A stretch of 43,880 bases of DNA from Mesotaenium endlicherianum (GCA_009602735.1 WELA01000937.1:290802-334681); one strand, 5' to 3'; positions 1-11,330 are shown, numbered from the stretch's first letter. The notes: generated by a model from the sequence alone, not told the origin. Numbers and translations: made by a program.

Positions 1-30
1 GGGGGGGGGGAGGGGGGGGGGGGGAGGGGG
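1..30. repeat. Poly-G homopolymer at window edge
   Basis: The first bases are G runs broken by two single A residues. Similar G or C runs of about 10-15 recur at about 21664, 31696, 40660 and 42963. Such runs are sequencing-error-prone, so the exact lengths should not be trusted. Confidence 0.9.
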
Positions 31-1009
31 AAAGGAAAGAGGTTGGTGATAAAATTGTAGACGTATCGAGGGGCGTGGCCGGCAACTAGGGAGTATCCGA
101 GCGATCTCGGGTGCACCTGAAAGTGGAGTGCAAAGGAACGCACGAGTCCCCTCCTTGCAATGCCTCCCCTTAGGATGGCAGCGTCTCATACAAGGAGTCA
201 CAAACTGATCCGACAGTCACGAGGCAATGCAAGAGCCAAGAGCTGGTCTTGACCAAGGTTGCATTCTTAGAAGACTGTGAGGAGGGGCTTGTAACGCAGG
301 CAAACTCGAATGACTTGAATTGTGAGTCAAAGGAAAGGCTTGATCTGGACAACCGAGACTAAATGTCCCATCAGCGGAGTTATCTGAGTTACAAAAGCAA
401 GGTCTGGGCGTACGAGGAGCCACGGATGCACCATATCAACGACGATAAAAACTCGGCAAGGGTTCACCTGAAGGACGCCGAAGAAAAAGGGTGTGGTGAG
501 GTTGGCCGCAGACTCCACAGCCAAGAGTGAGACGGAGCACACGCTCACCGTCTGCGTGATCCCCCAATTTATTTTTTCCAGTCCCAGCACCAAAACATAT
601 ATTTCAGCAAGCAGCAGTCTCGGAAGCTTTTCAAGTGTAACGTATGATTATAATCATAATATCTCATGATCAGAATAGCGTGATTTGTCAGGGGCTATAC
701 ACATGTTGCTCGCCGTTTAGTGTGGGGAAGGTGCAGCACAAAGTATAAAAAGCAGAAGAAATAGTTTTTTTCCATTTTGCGTCATCCAAAAAAAAGTGTG
801 CTTTGGAAGTCATGCAAACTTGAGAAAAATACATGATAGACTAGGGGCGAAAGTGCCACATCAACTCTAGAGCTCGAAGATATGTGCGATCCAGTACTAG
901 GAAAAGAAACTGACTGTGCCAATCATGGTGTGCGGTCTCGTGAACTTGTGAAGGGCTCTGAGCCAAGCCCCAAACCCTGCTACCAAAGTGTTGGCATCTG
1001 CCGCACGTG

Positions 1010-1052
1010 CTGCACACACGCACACACACACACACGCACATACACACGTGTG
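1010..1052. repeat. CA/CG-rich dinucleotide repeat
   Basis: Imperfect CA repeat interrupted by CG and TA steps. It lies in the gene-free left part and has no coding context. Confidence 0.85.
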
Positions 1053-3699
1053 AGCGAAGCAGGTTGGCTGCATGTGCCACACGTGGGAAAAAACGAGGCA
1101 AGGGAGGCACTAAAGGCACAGGCGACAAATGATTACACCATTGGAGTGAAGCACAGCAGATACAGTCCACGACACCTGCATGAAGTGGGGAGTTGTGTAT
1201 GAGTAAGGTAGAGACCGTTGTCATTCTCCACTGCTGGCAAGCACATGCCTTAAACCTGTGGACCACGTATTTTCTCGCATCACACAGGGTCAATCTCAAG
1301 CAAATTTTACGACAGTGAATTAGTTACCAGGATTGATGATGAATACGCTTCATATGCCTGTGTGTTGAGGCAACAAATGTGAACACATTTTCTAACTCTA
1401 AGTGCTGTGAGAACTGTAAAGTGCAATGCAGATGCCATGTGTCAAGTCAGGATTTGCCCATATAGGTTGTTAGGTTCACACTTGTGGCCCTCCAGCACTC
1501 CTTCCTCTAGTAAGAAGAATAACCACCACACTGAACCGGGCAGACATCCATCTGGTGATCTCTTTTCAGTGGCCTTCAATGTTCGCATTGACTTGCGCCT
1601 AGTATGTTCTATAGGTCCTTGACAACATGGCTTGCCATGCACTCCGCAAACAGTCACCCCTACATAATTACAAAATTCAGGAGAACTGTGAGCTATTTCC
1701 ATTGACTTGCGGATTTTCTTAAGTCTTCTCCCTCCAATTATTGAGTGCAGACATGTCAACCTAAAGAACCAAGAACTTAAAACCAGTGACCATACCGGCT
1801 GGGTGTGTCATTCCCCAGGTGAACAGCTTAGAGCCAACTAGTCTCATTTCAGCTTCTGTAGCAACACGTGTACAAGTGTGGCACACTCACATTGCGACTC
1901 AAAGCAGCAAGATAGAGCTTATAAAGGTTATGAACGGCAATGAGTGCATAAATTTTGTTCTGAATATAGGTCCTTCATGTGCGGGATGAGATATACCTGA
2001 GGCAGCATCCATGAAGGCGCTCTCTCCCATATCACGGGGTGCAGCGGTAGCAGTCACATTCAACCCCTGCTTTGCTTTCCTTCTGGATTGCTTCCTGCTA
2101 CTCGTCCATTGACAACCGCAGTTTTGTTGTGCACCTTGAAGCCTGACCCCTGATACTTCCCCCTTGAGCGCACCAAGAACGGTGTACCTTGACTGTAAAG
2201 GTCCTGCTTTATTACCCTTGCTATTAGATAGTGTACACATCTCATGGAAAGATCTCCTGATGGCATAGTCATCTGCACCCAGTCGACATCCAAGAACATT
2301 CAGAAGAAAAACACCATTGGATCAGTTTTACATCCATAGAAGGTTGGTGCATCAATTGTGGTACATGACAACTACTTCTTGGAACTAGTCAAAGACTACT
2401 TCTTGCAATCAGTCAACGCATATGCACAAGGCCCCTGGTCGCAAGAAACTGGCATTCAAGAATGAGTTTATTCACTTGCGATCAGCTGTAACATAAGCAC
2501 AAGGAAATTCAAGGAAAATACCATGTGAAAATTAGAGCACACCTTTTCTTGCACAAGTAACAGCATCAGGTTGTAGATTTCTGGTCTTGCAGGAAAATAG
2601 TCCTTCCCCTCGTCCTACAGAATGTATTTGCAAGGGACGAGCTTGCAGTCGTAGTACTTCCATCTGAACACTCTAGAGAAGGTAAATATCTCTCGTATAA
2701 AATGGCGAATTTGGAAGAAGATGGATCTCGTATCTGCTTAACGGATACTTTTGACCAAAAAGAAGATCCAGGCAGAGTTGTCTCTGAAAAATCAAATGAT
2801 GGGATGCTGGCTCTCACTTTTGTAGACAAAATCTGAAGCTTCCCGTTAGCTCATCACACTGAAGAATATGAAAGTCTCACTTCAATCGATATCAAGAGTC
2901 GTCCTCGGCAAAATGAAGAGACCAAGAGTTACAGTCCGAAAGCACTTTTCAAGAACTATCGCCAAGGTCAGACGATAGGCAGATACATTAGCATCTTAAG
3001 ACGGACAATGACAGCAGATGACAGTCATGTGCAATCGTTTGTTAAGACGTCACTGAAGGAGACAGTGTGTAGAGTGCTCTGTAGCCATCCAAGCAAGCTA
3101 GGTGGAAGAGGGAAGTCGGAAAATCAGCAGAATTGGTACGACGACTAGTCCTACTCGTCTTTGAGGCTGGTTCGGACGTTACCCGTCGTTTCCCAATTGA
3201 ACTCTGGTTGGACTGGGTTGAAGAACTGCCCAGAACTGCCAGTAAGCAGAAAATCACAGAAGTCGGCTCCAGTCGGCTCAAATAGACTGAAAAGGCCGAA
3301 TGTATATTGTACAGGTCGTGAATGGGACTTTCGACTTTCGACTTTCACTAGCGATGAACCCCTGAAAAGACCAAAACAACTGAAAGGGCTGAGTCGGAAT
3401 AGCAGCCCACGATTGGTGCTGAGCCTATGTCGGAACGCAGTTATGTTACGCCATCTGTTGAGCTGTCCGGACATCGTAGTCACAAGAGATGATAGAGATT
3501 TGACCTTACCAAGACCTCAGGCCTCTCCACGTTGCAAAAGTAGCGATACCAAAGGTCGTCATGCACATCTGGGGTTCTTTAAAGCTGGCAGACGTCGCCT
3601 CGAGCATCGCTGTGGTTGACCAGACCGCTGATTGTTCTATAAGAAATCACAAAAAGAGCGAGCCTCCAGATTATTCAAAAAGTTTCAACTGCCATCTGG

Positions 3700-3812
3700 T
3701 CTCTACTAGTGGCCGCCAACTGGGACAAAGTTACCAACAGAAATTGTTGGCAGCTCGACAGTTGGTTACAAGTCACAACCTACAACTGGTTACCAACTGT
3801 TGCCTGCTTGCT
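3700..3812. repeat. Cluster of CCAACTG-type inverted and direct repeats
   Basis: The motif GTTACCAAC and its complement GTTGGTTAC occur several times in about 110 bp. CCAACA and TGTTGG flank a 5-nt loop near 3733-3749. A longer pair, ACAGTTGGT and ACCAACTGT, is separated by about 25 nt near 3760-3805. Together they could form a hairpin or cruciform. No gene or terminal duplication identifies it as a known element. Confidence 0.6.
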
Positions 3813-4979
3813 AGCTGTGGGGCCTAACACAATGGCGCGCTGCAGCGGCCATGGCGATTGCCAGCGTCTAGAGCTCCCTCTTGGTTTCTTCGTTGGCACT
3901 CTCGACAGCTCAAAGGAAAGGGTATACGTCACGCGATCAATTGCGAGCTACCTGTGTCTCATGTCATACGTTGTGCTTTAACTAAAAAATGCCCGCTACA
4001 GTTTCGATTATGCAAATGTATGGATTATGCCTCATGTGCGGGTCCACTATAGTTTCGATCTTAGCTCCTGGTTACATGCTCACATCTGTTTTCCTGTCAC
4101 AGATTGCATCACCCTCCAAGCAGGATGGGCCGGAATCGAGAGTACACTTGAAAAAGCTTGGGGCATACGCTTTATTTCTTTTCATTTTGTTTTCTCCTGA
4201 AAGGTTCAGCCCTCACACTGCTTATGCATCGGTAGGATCTGACAAAGTCTGTGCGAAAGTGGAAATAACTCCCTACATCGTGAACAAGTGTCATAAACCC
4301 AGACTCAAACCCCTGCTCCACTTTCGTCTTGAGACATCCTGAAGGTGCAATCTGGTAGAGGGTGTCTGACGCCTATATCTTCTCAGCCGCCTGGACGCAG
4401 TATCGCTGTGCATGCTGGAGCTGAGCTTGGTGGAGCTTCTGCACAACAGCTGGCGCCTGCATGGCAGGCCAGTAGAGTTTGCTCGCAGCCTCTGGAAAGA
4501 GCGTGTGAGGTGGCAACCTGGCAGGGGGTCGTGGCTGCTGACCTGACCTGGTCATGACGGCGGCGGGTGGGGTATTCCAGCCAGAGTGGGCCAAGTATGA
4601 ATTCCCTACACTTGATGAGAGTGCAATTGCACCCAGTCTGAACAGCGTGTACATCTGAAGCTTTACGTTGTTTTCAAGATTGGGGCCAGCCTGGATGGGG
4701 CATGGACCTCAAAGCCAAAAAACGTCAGTCATATTTTTGTTTCTTCACGATCCCAGTTGGAGCCGTTGAAGTATCCCTCTGGAAACTTCTGACACCTCCA
4801 GACAAGACTCCTGCCAGACACGACGGGGTCCGAAGCAAAACCAAAACCCAAACCCATACCCGAATGCATTTCAACACCAGGCGATTCACACTTTCAGGGA
4901 CCCCTTATCCTATGGGGGCACGTGCTGTGGGCTCCTTGCCTGTTAATCGCAATGCTGCTGCACTATTGGTTGCGTATCA

Positions 4980-5950
4980 CTCAACCATCTGCCGCTCCCC
5001 TTCCTGTCCCCTCCCTCCCCTCCCCTTTCCTCCCTTCCCCTCCCTTCCCCTCCTCTCCTCGTCCTGCACCGCCCTCCCTTCCCTCCTCGCCCCTCATCTC
5101 TTGCGATGTCGCGTGAATCCTGTCAAGCTCCCTCATCTCCCCCATGGCTGATGGGTGACAGCTGGACGGCCCAACTCCTCCCGTTCGTACAGCTGTTCGG
5201 CTGCTGCATGCACATCTCTGCACCTGGCGGCTGAGCTGTGCCAGTCCCCATGCTGCCCTCTCTGAGCTTGCTCTAAGCTCTCTTCTGGCTGAGCTGCTCC
5301 CCATGCATCTGTCGACACCTGGTGTCTGAGCCGTGCGTGCCTCCACTCTCCCCCCTCGCAATCCTGGCGCACTTGCCCGCTGACCTGGCGTTGAATACCA
5401 AACCCCCTGCGCCTAAACCCGTAACCTCACAGCCGTCCCCGAGCTTAAACCCCGAACCTGACTTCCCAAACCTCAACCTTGAAACTGAACGCGAAACCCC
5501 CAACTTGAAGCCCCAAACCTTAACTCTGAGATGTCAACCCCTCGGCTTTTTGCATCAGCCCTCTCTGCCTACTGCTTCAGCTGCCGCTGTTTGAGCCAGC
5601 TCAATTGCCCTCGACAGTTGCCGGAAGAGCCTCCTTCGCCCGCCTGCCCTCACTCGCTCTTCCTCTCACTCGCTCGCTCTTTTTGTCTCGCGCACCTTCG
5701 ACGCACTTGCCAGCTGTCGGCCGCTGCTGCCGCTGCCGGCCGCCGCAGCTTGGGCCAGCTCGGTTGCTGCGTGGGGTCTGAAGGGCCACGCGGAGCAAAC
5801 TGGAAGCTCGCAGCAAGGGTGTTTCTCTGGGAGCATCGGTCCTAGCAGCGCTGCTGCTTGTGCTTGTGCACAGCGCGTGAGCGCTCCCGCTCGCCCGCAC
5901 CCGCCGGCGTCATTTCCACAGTAGCTGCTGCGTAAGCAGACGCTAGCTTT
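4980..5950. other. C-rich, pyrimidine-rich segment, unassigned
   Basis: It begins with about 110 nt of almost pure C/T (4988-5100). It continues with C-rich sequence containing partly repeated phrases around CACCTGG...GTCTGAGC near 5215-5335. In this window, C/T-rich tracts typically sit just after splice donors on the sense strand, so this could be the intron of an undetected plus-strand gene. I found no exon with a recognisable protein motif beside it. Confidence 0.35.
5395..5530. repeat. Degenerate telomere-like tract (CCTAAAC/CCCAAACCT type)
   Basis: About 135 bp made of loosely repeated phrases such as CCTAAACCC, CTTAAACCCC, CCAAACCTCAACC and CCCCAAACCTTAA. These resemble decayed plant-type CCCTAAA telomeric repeats, although no perfect array remains. 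A 15-base phrase at 5509-5523 recurs exactly in inverse orientation at 24033-24047 inside a kinase intron. Confidence 0.5.
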
Positions 5951-7446
5951 GGTAAGGTACTTGTTTCAGTGTGCAAGGCTCTAGCTAGTCAAAGAGTAAT
6001 GCTGGCGCAAGCCATGGCCCCAGGCTTTAGCATCATACTTGCTCTTGTGCGTCCCTTTGTTTTTTTTAAATAGTAATGAGCAACTGCCGATGCTCGGAGG
6101 GCCTGCTGTAGCATCCCCTGTGTGGGGGCGTCACCTGGTTGCCAGCTGGCCATGGTCCGCACATCAGGTTTAGGAGTTTCGGGAGTACTTGGGAATACTT
6201 GGCTCAGATGCTCTATTCACCCTCCCTGTAGAAGGTGCCCTCTCAGGAAGCTGACAGCTGTACCCCAAGAGTGAGGCAAATATGAGCATTAAAAATTAAC
6301 ATAGAGGGACTGCAGGCAGGCAGTGGTTTCATCAACTCCGGCCATAATTTGCAAAGGAGGGTTTTGAGGTGGTAGGTGCACGGCTTGTCTTTGTACATGG
6401 ACGTGCTCTTTGATAGGAAGTTTGTGTGAAAAAGTCTGAAGGCAAGTTGCCCTTCTCATTGACTGCCATATCTATATACAGACCTTCCAGTGATATATCA
6501 CAAGTTACATGTTTCGCCGCAAGTCAATGTGATGGCCTCACTTCATGTTATTATTCTATACAAGTTTTGTTGTAATTGAGATGTGTTGGTGTTGAGGCAG
6601 TAAACCTCTACCAAAAATGTTGCCTGTGTGTCTGATGCTGATTGCGCTTTGCCTATAATTATATTTTGATGCTCGATTCTCAAGTGAATTATAAATGTGC
6701 CACATTGACACCAGCTGCGCTATTTGTCAAAGCCGTAGAGATGTTTTTTAAATTCTTTGCCTACATTGATAGATATGAGCCGCAAAAAAGCATGATGTCT
6801 ACGTTCTCAAAGAAATCAACTCAAATACCTCAAAGGGTTGAAAATTCATGTTGGTGCTGGTAAAAATCCTGCTCCCCTAACTTTTTTGATCAATATACAC
6901 TTACTGCATGCTCTAATAAGTTTAGGCTGCATGTTTAAGCTGCATGCTCTAATAACTTGCGGGAAAACAACATGTCCCCTAAACAAGATATCAATTGCCA
7001 TTGCCATCTCCAAACCTACAAAGAGCTTAAACCACCTCTTCTAGCAGGGCCCACTTGCCCACACAAATTGAATCAAATATATAGCCAAGCTATTCTCCTT
7101 GACTTAGTGAAAAAAAAAAGGACTTCCTTCTTCAGAGACCACAAAGCTTAATGAGCCCTCTTACCGATCTACCTGTGACATACGCTAATCGGCCAAATCC
7201 ATTAAGCCGACGAGTTAACATGCGCCTCTGTCCTGAATGAGCACTGCATGTAAATTCAAGTCTGTATCATATTGTGCAGCGTGCACGGGCTCAGCTGCTT
7301 CCTATGCTTATATCTCAAAGACGGTATAAAATGAAACGCACCCCCCCCCTTACCATCCAAAAGAAACCTGTTGCAAACCTTAAGACAGCCAAATATGAAC
7401 AGAGGTCATGGAGAACAACAATGCCGCAGTTCCTGGTCGCTACCCC

Positions 7447-9927
7447 TCACTCCTCGGGAACAACGGCGCCTTCCACTCCAAGCGCAGCGCCGCGGGCAGC
7501 CGATTGCCCCTCCTCTGAGCCGACGCGGCCGACGTGGGATCGAAACCTGCCGTCGGATCTCAACCCAGACCTGGATCCACCCTCCGATCCAAGCCCAGGC
7601 CGAGATCTGCGGTGAACAGTGACCGGGAGGCCCCCCCGTATCATGAGGGTCAGCTCCGGCATGTAGTGAACCTGGTGGCCCGGAACCACTTGGAACCGGA
7701 AGAGCGAAAGGACCCCTGCAGCGACCGCCTTGAGCTCCAGCAGGGCGATGCCCTTCCCGAGGCAGTGGCGGGGGCCGCCGTTGAAGATGGGGTGCACGAA
7801 GGGGGAGGCGGGCGAGAAGAGCCCGTCCTTGAGCCACCTGGCGGGCCGGAACTCGCCGCATTCGGGGCCCCAGAGGCTCTCGGAGCGCGCCATGGCGTAG
7901 AGGTAGTAGCAGAGCTTGGAGCCGGCGCGCACGCGCGTGCCATCTGGCAGCTCGTCGTCCTCGGCCACGTGCTTGATGTTGACGGGAAGCGCGGGGAACA
8001 GACGCATCGACTCCCACAGGGCTGCCTGCAGGTACTGCATTTTCGTCAACTCCTCCAGTGCAAACACGCCCCACCCCCCCTCCTCCTCCCCCTCCCCCTC
8101 CTCTCCTTCCTTCCCCTCTTCCTCCTCTTCCTCGTCGTCTGCTTCCTCATCTGGCTCCTCCTCCTCCTCCCCCGCTTCCCGCTCCTCTGCTGCTCCTCTC
8201 GTCACTCCTCTCTCCAGCCCCCTCGTTCCACTCAGCTCCTTCCCGTCCTCCCCCATCTCTCGACCCTTGTCTTCAGAGTGCCTGCCCCTCTCGGCGCGCT
8301 CCTCCGCCAGCATAGGAGGTACAGTGCCGGCCTCTCTCCCCTCACAGCCTTGTCTGCATCCCTCCCCAGACTCCCGACATCTCCCCTTGTATTGCGCCTC
8401 AGCCTCAGCCTCAGCCTCAGCGTCCTTAGCCTCAGCCTCAGCTGGTATCAGCACTTCCTCGGCATAAGCACCTGGAGCATTTCCACTTGCAGCACCTTCT
8501 GGGTGTGGGCAGGAAGCAAGTGCGAGGGGAGCGAGCGGGCTGCGCCCGGTTGGAAGGGGAGATGAAGGCGGAGGTGGAGGAGCAGGCGGAGGAGCTGAAG
8601 GAGTGTGCCTTTCTGCTTCCCCTGCCTCCCCTGCTTCCGGTTGCAGCTGTAGCGCCACCCGGCTGTCTCTCGCCAGCGGGCTGTCTCTTGCGCGCCGGTG
8701 CGCCAGGTGGCGGCTTCTCCCCCGCCGTTTCCTGACGTCCCGGAGCTCCCGGAGGATCGCGGCCTCCACCTCGGGGTGCTGGGAGATGGCCCAGAAGAAC
8801 CACGTCAGCGTGACACCTGTCGTGTCCCGCCCGGCCACGATCAGGTTGAGCGCCATGTCGCGCAGGTACAGGTCACTGCTTTCCAGCCCCGCCCTCGCCC
8901 TGTCGTGCATGTACCTGCTCAGCAGGTCCTGGCCTCCCGCGTCGCCAGCTGTCACGTTATCGATGCCACCATCTGTCTTACTGCTCCCGCCATCTGCCAC
9001 GCTCCCACCAACGCCCCCCACTCGCTTCTGTCCCGGCCCTTGCTCCTGTCTCTGCTCCCCCCCCTGGCTCTGCTCCTGGCTCTGCTTTTGGCTCTCCTCC
9101 TGGCTCCGCTCCTGGCCCCGGCTCCGTAGGTGGAGCACGCCGGACATGGCAAACTCATGGAGCTCCTCCACGGCTCTGTGCAGCGTGTACTCGGACCCAA
9201 TGCGCAGGAGCCTGCCCACCTTCCAGAGGACAGGTGGCAGCACGAAGCGCGAGTATATCGCCGAGGTGGCGGTGTCGAGGTTCCTCGCGAAAGGGACCTC
9301 GGGGAGCCCCGGCCTCACGCACCCCGGGTCGACCCCCAGGGAGATCCGCGAGATGCAATCCGCCGCCACTCTGAGCGACAGGTCCTGCAGATCGACGGTC
9401 TCGCCGGAGCGGGCGGCGTCCGCCAGGAAAGGCAGGAGCTGCTCCGCCAGCTCAGCGCCCACGCACGTGTGCGCAATCCCCTGGACCTCGCGGCCCGTGA
9501 ACGTGTGGCAGGCGATCGCCTGCTGCGCCCTCCACTCCTCCCCGTCGGAGTTGAAGATGCTGAAGCCGAGGAGCTCGTTGAAGATCTTCCGCAGGTCGGC
9601 CCCCTTCGGGTAGTTCTGAAAATTACCCTTCAGCACGTGCTCCACGTTGCGCGGGTCGGCAGTGACGTGGATCGTCAGGCTGGGGATCACGAGGCGCCAG
9701 GTGCCGTGGCGCTGGATGTGGGAGAGGCACCAGTCGTGGACGGTGGAGATGTTGCACAGCAGGCCTGGGAGGGAGCCCACCACGGGCCAGACTGCTGGGC
9801 CATTGTTGGAGCCGTACTTGAGATAGTGCCACGCCAGGTAAGCAGCCAAGGGATACAGAAAGTTGCCATACGAGTACAGAGCTGTGGCACATGCCTCGTA
9901 CAAGTACGAAAACATGCTCGTACTCAT
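7447..9927 (-). CDS. Cytochrome P450, CYP86-like clan, intronless, with long low-complexity insertions
   Basis: An 826-codon open frame from ATG 9927 to TGA 7449-7447. Residue positions count from this ATG; a second ATG lies at 9915. An N-terminal hydrophobic stretch (about 10-35) suggests an ER membrane anchor. Visible P450 signatures are NFQNYPKG (about 102-109), the I-helix AGRDTT (365-370), the K-helix E639-x-x-R642 (WESMR) and the haem loop FNGGPRHCLG with the thiolate Cys at about 722. These resemble CYP86/94/704 enzymes, whose known members hydroxylate fatty acids at the omega end using NADPH-P450 reductase. The substrate here is inferred. Normal family length is about 500-550. The excess is a Q/S/E/G-rich insert (about 270-333), a roughly 220-residue Pro/Ala- then Glu-rich insert (about 398-618) between helices J and K, and a tail of about 50 residues. 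No intron is needed, unlike the neighbouring genes. Confidence 0.92.
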   Translation of the reverse strand: MSTSMFSYLYEACATALYSYGNFLYPLAAYLAWHYLKYGSNNGPAVWPVVGSLPGLLCNISTVHDWCLSHIQRHGTWRLVIPSLTIHVTADPRNVEHVLKGNFQNYPKGADLRKIFNELLGFSIFNSDGEEWRAQQAIACHTFTGREVQGIAHTCVGAELAEQLLPFLADAARSGETVDLQDLSLRVAADCISRISLGVDPGCVRPGLPEVPFARNLDTATSAIYSRFVLPPVLWKVGRLLRIGSEYTLHRAVEELHEFAMSGVLHLRSRGQERSQEESQKQSQEQSQGGEQRQEQGPGQKRVGGVGGSVADGGSSKTDGGIDNVTAGDAGGQDLLSRYMHDRARAGLESSDLYLRDMALNLIVAGRDTTGVTLTWFFWAISQHPEVEAAILRELRDVRKRRGRSRHLAHRRARDSPLARDSRVALQLQPEAGEAGEAERHTPSAPPPAPPPPPSSPLPTGRSPLAPLALASCPHPEGAASGNAPGAYAEEVLIPAEAEAKDAEAEAEAEAQYKGRCRESGEGCRQGCEGREAGTVPPMLAEERAERGRHSEDKGREMGEDGKELSGTRGLERGVTRGAAEEREAGEEEEEPDEEADDEEEEEEGKEGEEGEGEEEGGWGVFALEELTKMQYLQAALWESMRLFPALPVNIKHVAEDDELPDGTRVRAGSKLCYYLYAMARSESLWGPECGEFRPARWLKDGLFSPASPFVHPIFNGGPRHCLGKGIALLELKAVAAGVLSLFRFQVVPGHQVHYMPELTLMIRGGLPVTVHRRSRPGLGSEGGSRSGLRSDGRFRSHVGRVGSEEGQSAARGAALGVEGAVVPEE

Positions 9928-10964
9928 GCTTCGCCGTACTGTAGTTCGTCTTCTTTTCCTCCTTGCACTCAAAGCTCGCCCTTGATCCCCACTTCAAGCT
10001 TAGTAGCAGCAGTACTTGGCCGTATGCTTCATAGAGAACCTCTTAGCAGTTCAATCGGATCCCTTCTCAGATTTCTACTCCTGGTTCCTCACGTTAGATC
10101 AAGCATTTGGATTGCGTTCCTAGTTTTTAGTGACGCGAGGAAACCCAACAGGTTACAGCACCGAAAAGATTTGTACGAGCGGAAAGCCACTCGCGAATGG
10201 TTGTCATTAAAAGTATGGCTTTTGCAGAATCTTAATTGGCGTCGTGGATCAGGTGCAGCATTTTCATGTACCATATTGAAGCTGGATTTCCGTCATTGAT
10301 CTCTGTGCAGCATAAGCTTGCGCAGCTCCGCGCATCTCCTTGGTACCATGTGGCTGTGAGGAGACAGTCGGCGTTTACAGACTGCAGGCTTGAAGCGTGC
10401 AGCTCTGTGCTCCATTGCTACAATCTCTTTCCCGCTTTTAGAGTAAAGCCACGATGATACCCTTCAGCGAGGACAACACTTCGGGTAAGGAGAAACTCGC
10501 CCGTTTGTTGAGAGACAGAAGTGACCGTGCCAGACGCGCTAGTACGCACCAGCCAGCAACATCAGTCGCTAAAGGACGCTGAAGGACGAGTCTCTTCTCA
10601 ACGTGAGAAGTTTGCCACGGAGCATTGCCACTTGACTGCCAAGTCACATATTCATATGTACCAGGAGTCAGGGCGTACCGGCGTGTACTCCAATCCTTTT
10701 ACCTTTTTTAAAACGGAACATACCTGCAAATAGAGATGGCGAATGAAAGCGATCTTTATTGATGACAACATGCTTGCGCTCTGCAGCCTCAACACCCTAT
10801 TTCGACCAGTTTCGACAGGGACGTTTGCTGCTCTGCTGCTGCTTGTCGCGGCCATCGGTAGCAGATCGGTAGCGATCACCTATTCGAGGCGCCAAGGCAT
10901 AGCAATGACGAGTAATCTCTAGCCCTGTCTCTAGCTGCAAATTGTCAATAGGAGAAGCAGTCCT

Positions 10965-10972
10965 TATAAATA
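10965..10972 (+). promoter_or_regulatory. Possible TATA box for VTE4
   Basis: TATAAATA on the plus strand, about 570 bp upstream of the chosen VTE4 start and 435 bp upstream of the alternative ATG at 11400. The distance would imply a long 5' UTR or a leader intron, so the assignment is weak. Confidence 0.25.
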
Positions 10973-11269
10973 GCCCATAATAAAAAGCTACCTGTCGACA
11001 CAACATACCTCCAATGCGTCTGCCGTGCGAAGTCATGCTCCTCCTCTGGTCCTCGCTGATTCTTTACACGCACAGAGTGACCTTCTCCTTCAAGTTCGCA
11101 GTGACCACGGCAGTCCCTATCGAAATTTGAGAGCTCAAACGTGGCACCTTCTCACGAGTCACGACTTACGACCAGTTACGACAGCTCCCCTTCGTGCCAC
11201 TCCATGCTCCCCGTTCACATTTTTCACCTCCTAAGTCACCGTAGGGAGAATCAGATGGTCAGCCATCAA

Positions 11270-11330
11270 ACTGGCCCAAAGTCGCCTAAACTGGCCCAAG
11301 CTGGCCCAAACTGGCCCAAGCTGGCCCTAA
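11270..11330. repeat. Tandem ACTGGCCCAA/G repeat upstream of VTE4
   Basis: About six imperfect copies of a 10-11 bp unit (CTGGCCCAAA or CTGGCCCAAG, the last CTGGCCCTAA) lie 70-130 bp before ATG 11400. Their position in the presumed promoter or 5' UTR makes a regulatory role possible but unproven. Confidence 0.75.

Larger units (their letters stand above)
1..7446. other. Spacer without a recognisable gene
   Basis: No open frame here reads as a known protein family on either strand, and I found no chain of exons with conserved motifs. The frames are short and mostly overlap low-complexity sequence. The stretch begins with a poly-G run, holds a CA repeat near 1013-1050 and an inverted repeat near 3700-3812. 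It becomes C- and T-rich at about 4980-5900 and AT-rich from about 6280 to 7150. A fast-evolving gene or non-coding RNA could be missed. The last part, just below 7447, should contain the 3' UTR of the P450 gene. Confidence 0.5.

Noticed and set aside
3161..3619. 152-codon plus-strand frame
   Set aside because: It begins with TTG rather than ATG and has no recognisable motif or exon neighbours.
4373..4654. 93-codon minus-strand frame with an ATG
   Set aside because: No family resemblance, no splice partner found, and the length is expected by chance in GC-rich DNA. It remains only a weak candidate.
7534..8565. 343-codon plus-strand open frame
   Set aside because: It is the antisense shadow of the P450 C-terminus and its acidic insertion; the Leu/Pro-rich runs come from the complement of Glu/Gly codons.
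8040..8720. Reading the P450 insertion as a normal spliced intron
   Set aside because: No good donor/acceptor pair was seen. The sense strand lacks a polypyrimidine tract and the frame is open throughout, although an atypical intron is not excluded.
9130..10299. 389-codon plus-strand open frame
   Set aside because: It lies mainly antisense to the conserved P450 frame, shows no family motif and reflects GC-rich codon bias.
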